A stretch of 47,029 nucleotides of DNA, taken from NCBI GenBank assembly GCA_049587715.1, contig JBAVEL010000100.1, positions 1-47,029 on the forward strand. The letters are read 5' to 3'. Shown here piece after piece: positions 42,415-47,029 of the stretch; the first letter of the stretch is position 1; each line of letters opens with the position of its first letter. The notes below the pieces were generated by a model, which was not told the origin of the DNA, did no database searches, and worked only from the letters and a program-made list of their open reading frames with translations. This DNA is from JBAVEL01 sp049587715 (GTDB taxonomy: Bacteria > Bacteroidota > Ignavibacteria > UBA10030 > UBA6906). The position numbers and the translations under genes are program-made.

Positions 42415-43167
42415 TCAGATTCTGGCGGTGTACGGGTAGTCGCCCGCCTCGCAGACGCGCCAGAGACCCTGGCACGAGAACCGGTTCTCGTACAGTGCCC
42501 GCCCGATGACGACGGAGTCGACGCCGAAGGGCTCCAGTTCCTGCACGCGGAGCAGGTCGTCCAGCCCCGCCACCCCGCCGGCGGCCGTCACGCGCATCCC
42601 CGTCCTCTCCCCGAGCTGCCGGAGCACTTTCAGGTTGACCCCCCGCAGGGTGCCGTCCAGCCGGATGTCCGTATAGACGATCCGGGTGAAGCCGATGGCC
42701 CTGGCGTTCAGCGCCACGGTCAGGGCCGTGAGTCCCGAGGATTCCGCCCAGCCGTGCGTGGCCACGATGCCGTCCAGGGCGTCGATTCCCAGCACCACCC
42801 TGCTGGCTCCGAACCGGGAGATGACCCGGCGGGCTTCGTCCGGGTTCTCGATCATCATGGTCCCGATGACAACCCGGTAGACTCCCGCACCGAAGGCCTC
42901 CTCGACCGCCTCGAAACTCCGGAGCCCGCCCCCCAGCTCCACGGGGATGTCCACCGTCTCGACCATCCGCCGGATGACCCCCAGGTTTGCCGGCTTCCCC
43001 TCGAGGGCTCCGTCCACGTCCGTGACGTGCAGGGACTTGGCGTCCTCCTTCCTGCACAGGCGGGCCATCTCCACCGGATCGTCCGAATACACAAACCCCT
43101 CCACCCCCTGCACCATCTGGACGCAGCGGCCCCCCTTGATCTCCATGGCGGGAATGACGAGAAGCAT
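42415..43167 (-). CDS. HisA-like phosphoribosyl isomerase
   Basis: A 250-residue half-barrel-repeat TIM protein of the HisA/HisF family. Phosphate loops are VELGGGLRS and TAAGGVAGL followed by VVIGRALYE. The acid Asp of the second half is present in GIDALDG, and the TD-x-x-x-DGT segment matches HisA. The catalytic base that is Asp in HisA (PAID) is Glu9 here (PAME). No other his genes are nearby. It may be the working histidine enzyme, an active variant, or a paralogue doing another Amadori-type isomerisation. GGGAG precedes the ATG. It opens the minus-strand run. Confidence 0.75.
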   Translation of the reverse strand: MLLVIPAMEIKGGRCVQMVQGVEGFVYSDDPVEMARLCRKEDAKSLHVTDVDGALEGKPANLGVIRRMVETVDIPVELGGGLRSFEAVEEAFGAGVYRVVIGTMMIENPDEARRVISRFGASRVVLGIDALDGIVATHGWAESSGLTALTVALNARAIGFTRIVYTDIRLDGTLRGVNLKVLRQLGERTGMRVTAAGGVAGLDDLLRVQELEPFGVDSVVIGRALYENRFSCQGLWRVCEAGDYPYTARI

Positions 43168-43232
43168 CGGAACGCTCCCGGGCGGACGGAAGCAACATGC
43201 AGAAAACCCGCCTCTTTTTCAAGCAAGCGGTT

Positions 43233-43260
43233 TTGATTTCAAACCCTCTTTGCGTACCAT
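43233..43260 (+). promoter_or_regulatory. Candidate sigma-70 promoter for the phosphatase operon
   Basis: TTGATT (43233-43238) and TACCAT (43255-43260) are separated by 16 bases; each matches four of six consensus positions. It sits in the only AT-rich part of the 140-base gap between divergent genes and about 48 bases before the start codon. The opposite strand must also hold a promoter for the HisA-like gene but shows only a weak TTGAAA. Confidence 0.4.
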
Positions 43261-43307
43261 CAAGACATTGTGCCGAAGGGTGCTTCGACCGGGGGGATTC
43301 CGGGGTG

Positions 43308-44945
43308 ATGATGCGTTTCATCTGCGTGTGCGCTCTGCTGCTGGGCGGGTTCTCCGCGCGCTCCGCTCCCGTGCGCCTCGTGGTGCTGGTGAGTCTCGAC
43401 CAGTTCCGCCAGGACTACCTGGCCGCGGCCTCCCCCTTCCTGGGGGAGGGGGGCTTCCGCCGCCTCATGGAAGAGGGGGCGCAGTTCACCTCTGCCCTCT
43501 ATGCGCACGCCGCCACCACCACGGGTCCCGGGCACGCCGCCCTCATGACCGGTTCCTATGCCAACCAGAACGGGATCATCGGCAACTCCTGGATCGACCG
43601 CGCGACGGGCCGGGGAGTCTCCTGTGTGGCGGATCCCGCCCACCGGCTCGTGGGTGCTCCGGGCGAAGGGCGGTCTCCGGCTCTCCTGATCGGCTCCACG
43701 TTCGGGGACGCCCTCCGCCTCCACTACGGTTTCCGCGCGAAGGTGGTCTCCCTGTCGCACAAGGACCGGGCTGCGGTCCTCATGGGGGGGAAACTGGGGG
43801 ACGCGGTCTACTGGCTGCAGGATTCCCTCTTTGTGACCTCCACCTACTACCGCGATTCCCTTCCCGGCTGGGTGAACATGTTCAACGCCTCGGGCGCCGG
43901 GCGCGCGTGGTTCGGCAGCACCTGGGAACCCCTCCTTCCCCCCGATGCCTGTGCCCGCTGCGGGAGGGATGACGCACCCTGGGAGGACGCCCCCCCTTGG
44001 TTCGGCCGCGCCTTCCCGCACCCCATCAGGGGGGAGGACTCCTCCCGCATCACGCGCTCCTACTACGAGGCGCTCATGATGAGCCCCTTCGGGTGCTCCT
44101 TTCTGGAGGCGTTCGCGCGTGCAGCGGTGGAGGGGGAGAACCTGGGCGCCGACGACACGCCGGATCTCCTCTGTGTGAGCTTCAGCACCCCCGACTACGC
44201 GGGCCACGCCTTCGGGCCCTCCAGCCGTGAGATGTTCGAGCTGGTCCTGCGTCTGGATCGGGTTCTGGCCGGGTTCTTCGAGTACCTGGACCGCCGCGTG
44301 GGGCCCGGGCGCCTGCTCCTGGCGCTGACCAGCGACCACGGCATCAGTCCCATCCCCGAGTTCGTGCTGGAGAACAGGCCGCAGTCCGGCTCCGGGAGGA
44401 CCAACCCGGCGGAGTTCCAGGCATTCTGCGCCTCCGTCCTGGAGGGGGTGCTTGGCAAGCCCCCCGAGGGAGGGAGCTGGATCCGGAGGGTTTCCGAGGG
44501 GCAGATCTACCTGGCAGACGCCGCCCTCCGCCAGGGAGACGCCCGCCGCGAGGAGGCCGCCGGGCTCCTGGCGGCGCGGCTCATGGGGAGGGACGACATC
44601 AGCCTGGCATGCTCCCGGACCCAGCTTCTGGAATGGGCCTGGAGCTCCCCCACCCTGGAGAGGATGCGGCGGAGCTTCCATCCGGCTCGGAGCGGGGATG
44701 TGTTCTTTGCCCTCCGTCCCTACCGCCTCCGCGACGGCGGCGCGGGGGGCGCCTCGCACGGCCAGCCCTACGACCATGACGCGCATGTTCCCCTGCTGAT
44801 CGCGGGACCCGGCGTGCAGGGCGGCCTCTATTCGGGTCTCTGCAGCCCCGTGGACCTTGCGCCCACCCTGGCTGTCCTGCTCGGCATCGAGTTCCCCGCG
44901 GGGAGGGAAGGTCGCCCCCTCGTGGAAGCCCTGGCGCGGCCCTGA
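43308..44945 (+). CDS. PafA-type periplasmic alkaline phosphatase
   Basis: A 545-residue member of the alkaline phosphatase superfamily with a Sec signal (about 1-19). The nucleophile is Thr72 in TTTGPGHA; metal ligands include Asp31, PDYAGHAFGP, TSDHG and the His in YDHDAHVP. Asn93 and the pair Lys152/Arg154 in HKDRAA match Asn100, Lys162 and Arg164 of PafA, the residues that mark phosphomonoesterase activity in this enzyme. PafA is common in Bacteroidetes and is phosphate-insensitive. Three in-frame starts lie together (GTG 43305, ATG 43308, ATG 43311). The transporter gene follows 31 bases on. Confidence 0.85.
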   Translation: MMRFICVCALLLGGFSARSAPVRLVVLVSLDQFRQDYLAAASPFLGEGGFRRLMEEGAQFTSALYAHAATTTGPGHAALMTGSYANQNGIIGNSWIDRATGRGVSCVADPAHRLVGAPGEGRSPALLIGSTFGDALRLHYGFRAKVVSLSHKDRAAVLMGGKLGDAVYWLQDSLFVTSTYYRDSLPGWVNMFNASGAGRAWFGSTWEPLLPPDACARCGRDDAPWEDAPPWFGRAFPHPIRGEDSSRITRSYYEALMMSPFGCSFLEAFARAAVEGENLGADDTPDLLCVSFSTPDYAGHAFGPSSREMFELVLRLDRVLAGFFEYLDRRVGPGRLLLALTSDHGISPIPEFVLENRPQSGSGRTNPAEFQAFCASVLEGVLGKPPEGGSWIRRVSEGQIYLADAALRQGDARREEAAGLLAARLMGRDDISLACSRTQLLEWAWSSPTLERMRRSFHPARSGDVFFALRPYRLRDGGAGGASHGQPYDHDAHVPLLIAGPGVQGGLYSGLCSPVDLAPTLAVLLGIEFPAGREGRPLVEALARP

Positions 44946-44976
44946 ACAGTTTCCGGAACCGGAGGAGAAAGACCCC

Positions 44977-46332
44977 ATGCAGACAGATACCGCGGGCCGC
45001 CCCGTGCACAGCGCGGCGTTCAGGCGGCGGAGGGCCCTGAACTGGCTTCCGCTCGGCCTCACCTACGCCTTTCTCTACATGGCCCGGTACAATCTGACCG
45101 TGTCCAAGAACGCCCTGGGAGACCTGATGTCCAAGGAGGCCTTCGGCATCATATTCGCCGCGGGCACCATCACCTACGCCTTTTCCTTCCTCATCAACGG
45201 GCCCGTGACCGACCGGATCGGGGGAAAGCGCGCCATGCTCATCGGCTCGGGGGGCGCGGCCGTGATGAACCTCCTGCTGGGCGTGCTGGTCTACGGCATC
45301 CTGCGCCTCAAATGGGACGTCAACCTGACGCTTGCCTTCTCGGTGCTCTACGCGCTCAACATGTACTTCCAGAGCTACGGAGCGGTGGCCATCGTGAAGG
45401 TGAATGCGTCATGGTTCCACGTCCGTGAGCGGGGGGTCTTCGGGGGCATCTTCGGGGTTCTCATCTCACTGGGACTCTACTTCGCCTTCGACTGGAGCCA
45501 GGCCGTCGTGAACCTGACGGAGCGGCTGAATCCCGACCAGCCGCAGTACTGGCTGGTCTTCTTCATTCCCGGCGCGATCCTCCTCTTCTGGGTTCTGGTG
45601 GACGCGATCCTGCTCCGGGACCGGCCGGCGCAGGCGGGCTATGCGGATTTCGACACCGGGGATGCCTCCTCCGGCGAGTCCGAAGCTCCGATCCCGCTCC
45701 GGGATCTGCTCGTCCGCATCTTCACCCATCCGGTCATCATCACGGTGGGACTCATCGAGTTCTGCACGGGGGTCCTGCGGAACGGGGTCATGCACTGGTT
45801 CCCCATCTTCGCCAAGGAGCAGATCAAGGCCGGAGCGGCTCACGCCGGGGCCTGGGATTTCTGGCTGAACAACTGGGGGCTCCTTCTGATGCTGGCGGGG
45901 GCGAGCGGGGGCATGCTGGCGGGGTGGATGTCCGACCGCCTCTTCTCCTCGCGCCGCGCCCCCGTGGCGGGCATCTTCTACATGATGCTCCTTCTTGCCG
46001 TCTCGGGCATGGCCTTCGCCGTCTGGGGACACCCCACGACGCTCGGCCTTCTGGTCACGGTTGTGTCCATTGCGGTCATCGGCACGCACGGCATGCTGAG
46101 CGGCACGGCCACCATGGATTTCGGGGGACGGAGGGCGGCGGGGACCGCGGTGGGTCTGATCGACGGGCTTGTGTATCTCGGCACGGGGGTCCAGTCCCTC
46201 GCCCTGGGCTACATTACCACCCGCGACTGGCAGTACTGGCCCGTGTTCCTGATTCCCTTTGCCGCGATCGGCATCCTCCTGACCATCCGGATCTGGCATG
46301 CCATTCCGCAGGGGAGAAAGGGAGCCCATTGA
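44977..46332 (+). CDS. GlpT-type organophosphate:phosphate antiporter (MFS)
   Basis: A 451-residue, twelve-helix major-facilitator protein of the organophosphate:Pi antiporter family. RYNLTVSKNALGDL after helix 1 and NGPVTDRIGGKRAML after helix 2 match GlpT/UhpT. A large loop lies around 215-245. It probably exchanges glycerol-3-phosphate or a related phosphate ester for phosphate. GGAGGAG at 44961-44967 sets the start. Lying after a periplasmic phosphatase and before a pyrophosphatase, it fits phosphate uptake or release. Confidence 0.87.
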   Translation: MQTDTAGRPVHSAAFRRRRALNWLPLGLTYAFLYMARYNLTVSKNALGDLMSKEAFGIIFAAGTITYAFSFLINGPVTDRIGGKRAMLIGSGGAAVMNLLLGVLVYGILRLKWDVNLTLAFSVLYALNMYFQSYGAVAIVKVNASWFHVRERGVFGGIFGVLISLGLYFAFDWSQAVVNLTERLNPDQPQYWLVFFIPGAILLFWVLVDAILLRDRPAQAGYADFDTGDASSGESEAPIPLRDLLVRIFTHPVIITVGLIEFCTGVLRNGVMHWFPIFAKEQIKAGAAHAGAWDFWLNNWGLLLMLAGASGGMLAGWMSDRLFSSRRAPVAGIFYMMLLLAVSGMAFAVWGHPTTLGLLVTVVSIAVIGTHGMLSGTATMDFGGRRAAGTAVGLIDGLVYLGTGVQSLALGYITTRDWQYWPVFLIPFAAIGILLTIRIWHAIPQGRKGAH

Positions 46333-46357
46333 GCGCGCACTCCCTGAGGGACCGCAC

Positions 46358-46906
46358 ATGAGCATTCATCCCTGGCACGATGTGACCCCGGGGGACTTGT
46401 GTCCGCGGGAGTTCACCGCCGTCATCGAGATACCCTACGGCTCCAGCGTCAAGTACGAGCTGGACAAGAAGAGCGGTCTCATCAAGCTGGACCGGGTGCT
46501 GTACTCCGCCGTCTTCTATCCGGCCAACTACGGCTTCATCCCGCAGACCCTTGCCGAGGACGACGACCCGCTGGACGTGCTTGTCTTCTGCCAGGAAACG
46601 GTGGTGCCCCTCACGCTGATGCACGCCCGGTGCGTGGGGCTGATGACCATGATGGATACGGGGAAGCAGGACCACAAGATCATCGCCGTGGCGGTGGAGG
46701 ATCCCACCTACAGCTCCTACCGGGAGGCCACGGACATGCCGCCCCATCTCATGAACATGCTGCGGCGTTTCTTCCAGGACTACAAGCAGCTCGAGGGGAA
46801 GTCGGTGGAGGTGGACGCCATCGCAAGCGCCGCCTCGGCGCATCCCATCATCGAAGACGCGCTCCAGCGCTACAGCGCGCACAGAAGGCGGGGCTTCTCC
46901 GCCTAG
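46358..46906 (+). CDS. ppa: Inorganic pyrophosphatase (family I)
   Basis: A 182-residue soluble pyrophosphatase. YELDKKSGLIKLDRVL (33-48) and NYGFIPQT are typical, and the metal signature EDDDPLDVLV (67-76) holds three of the catalytic aspartates. It removes pyrophosphate from biosynthetic reactions. It follows the antiporter by 25 bases. Its stop codon lies within a CTAG at 46903-46906, after which the composition changes abruptly; the protein itself looks complete. Confidence 0.93.
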   Translation: MSIHPWHDVTPGDLCPREFTAVIEIPYGSSVKYELDKKSGLIKLDRVLYSAVFYPANYGFIPQTLAEDDDPLDVLVFCQETVVPLTLMHARCVGLMTMMDTGKQDHKIIAVAVEDPTYSSYREATDMPPHLMNMLRRFFQDYKQLEGKSVEVDAIASAASAHPIIEDALQRYSAHRRRGFSA

Positions 46907-47029
46907 GAGTCTGTCTGAGTAATAGTTATTCACACATGGTGTAGAAGGCTCATCGTGTAGTATATTCGTGGGAGGAGTTGTCGATGTCCCACAAACTGCA
47001 CGAGCGATGAGCAAGACATACCGTCCGTA
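46907..47029 (+). mobile_element. Probable left end of an insertion sequence
   Basis: The 123 bases after ppa are clearly richer in A and T than the rest. They begin right after a CTAG with GAGTCTGTCTGAGTAAT, which looks like a transposon terminal repeat. A ribosome site GGAGGAG (46971-46977) follows, then a short frame beginning at 46984 and an overlapping ATG at 47007. The right end and any target duplication lie outside the window, so this is a pattern-based call. Confidence 0.45.
47007..47029 (+). CDS. Possible 5' end of a transposase (IS1182/IS5-like), cut by the window
   Basis: Seven complete codons read MSKTYRP, a start resembling IS1182-type transposases, which often begin M-x-K-x-(Y/F)-RP(Y/W). 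A tiny upstream frame, MSHKLHER, beginning at 46984 behind GGAGGAG, overlaps this start by ATGA. A GTG at 46968 in the same frame as the transposase is an alternative start. Too little is present for a firm family call. Confidence 0.3.

Noticed and set aside
1..47029. tRNA, rRNA or CRISPR content
   Set aside because: No TTCGA-type T-arm with a matching acceptor stem, no rRNA segment and no spaced direct repeats were seen on reading; gaps are too short and GC-rich for arrays.

Overview
The window is a GC-rich, gene-dense bacterial chromosome segment carrying about 40 protein genes. No rRNA, tRNA or CRISPR array was seen. Every gap between genes is under 300 bases. The gene set points to a Gram-negative anaerobe or facultative anaerobe: pyruvate- and 2-oxoacid:ferredoxin oxidoreductases, oxygen-independent HemN, NrfHA nitrite reductase, an SppA with a barrel-like front domain, and a PafA-type phosphatase. 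Several of these (PafA, VorB-like KorA, the SppA type) fit the Fibrobacteres-Chlorobi-Bacteroidetes neighbourhood of phyla. That placement is weak and no species can be named.

Region 1 (1-10337, plus strand) is the most interesting part. The tail of a nitroreductase overlaps a Cys/Met-type PLP lyase. A complete four-subunit 2-oxoacid:ferredoxin oxidoreductase follows, then two 82-residue half-ferritin-like proteins. Next come five genes in close order: an NADP-type isocitrate/isopropylmalate dehydrogenase homologue, an HMG-CoA-lyase-family protein, a family III CoA-transferase, and the large and small subunits of an aconitase/isopropylmalate-isomerase-type dehydratase. These chain chemically in two ways. 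One is a citrate route: 2-oxoglutarate, isocitrate, citrate, citryl-CoA, then acetyl-CoA plus oxaloacetate. The other is a citramalate route: 2-oxobutyrate, methylmalate, citramalate, citramalyl-CoA, then acetyl-CoA plus pyruvate. Either would use CoA transfer in place of ATP-citrate lyase or of thioester hydrolysis. This is inference from gene families, order and a few residues.

Region 2 (10338-19368, plus) holds hemN, a full-length nifJ, a dihydroorotate-dehydrogenase-like flavoprotein that lacks the family's catalytic loop, a small Cys-rich DksA-like protein and the malic enzyme maeB, closed by a strong hairpin. NifJ and MaeB join acetyl-CoA, pyruvate and malate, which connects to the products of region 1.

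Region 3 (19369-28797) holds a methyltransferase translationally coupled to nrfH-nrfA, a fatty-acid-hydroxylase-type membrane protein with a canonical terminator, a secreted beta-propeller, a minus-strand aldo/keto reductase, and an SppA homologue coupled to a zinc alcohol dehydrogenase.

Region 4 (28803-43167, minus) is one long, tightly packed run of twelve genes, read from high to low coordinates: HisA-like isomerase, PfkB-family kinase, dapB, dapA, dapD, rmlD-like, serS, two halves of a heterodimeric ABC exporter, murB, a HAD phosphatase and priA. It mixes lysine/diaminopimelate and peptidoglycan supply with translation and replication restart.

Region 5 (43233-46906, plus) is a phosphate-handling trio: PafA-like periplasmic phosphatase, GlpT-type antiporter and inorganic pyrophosphatase. 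Directly after the last stop codon the base composition changes. The final 123 bases look like the left end of an insertion sequence inserted next to a CTAG.
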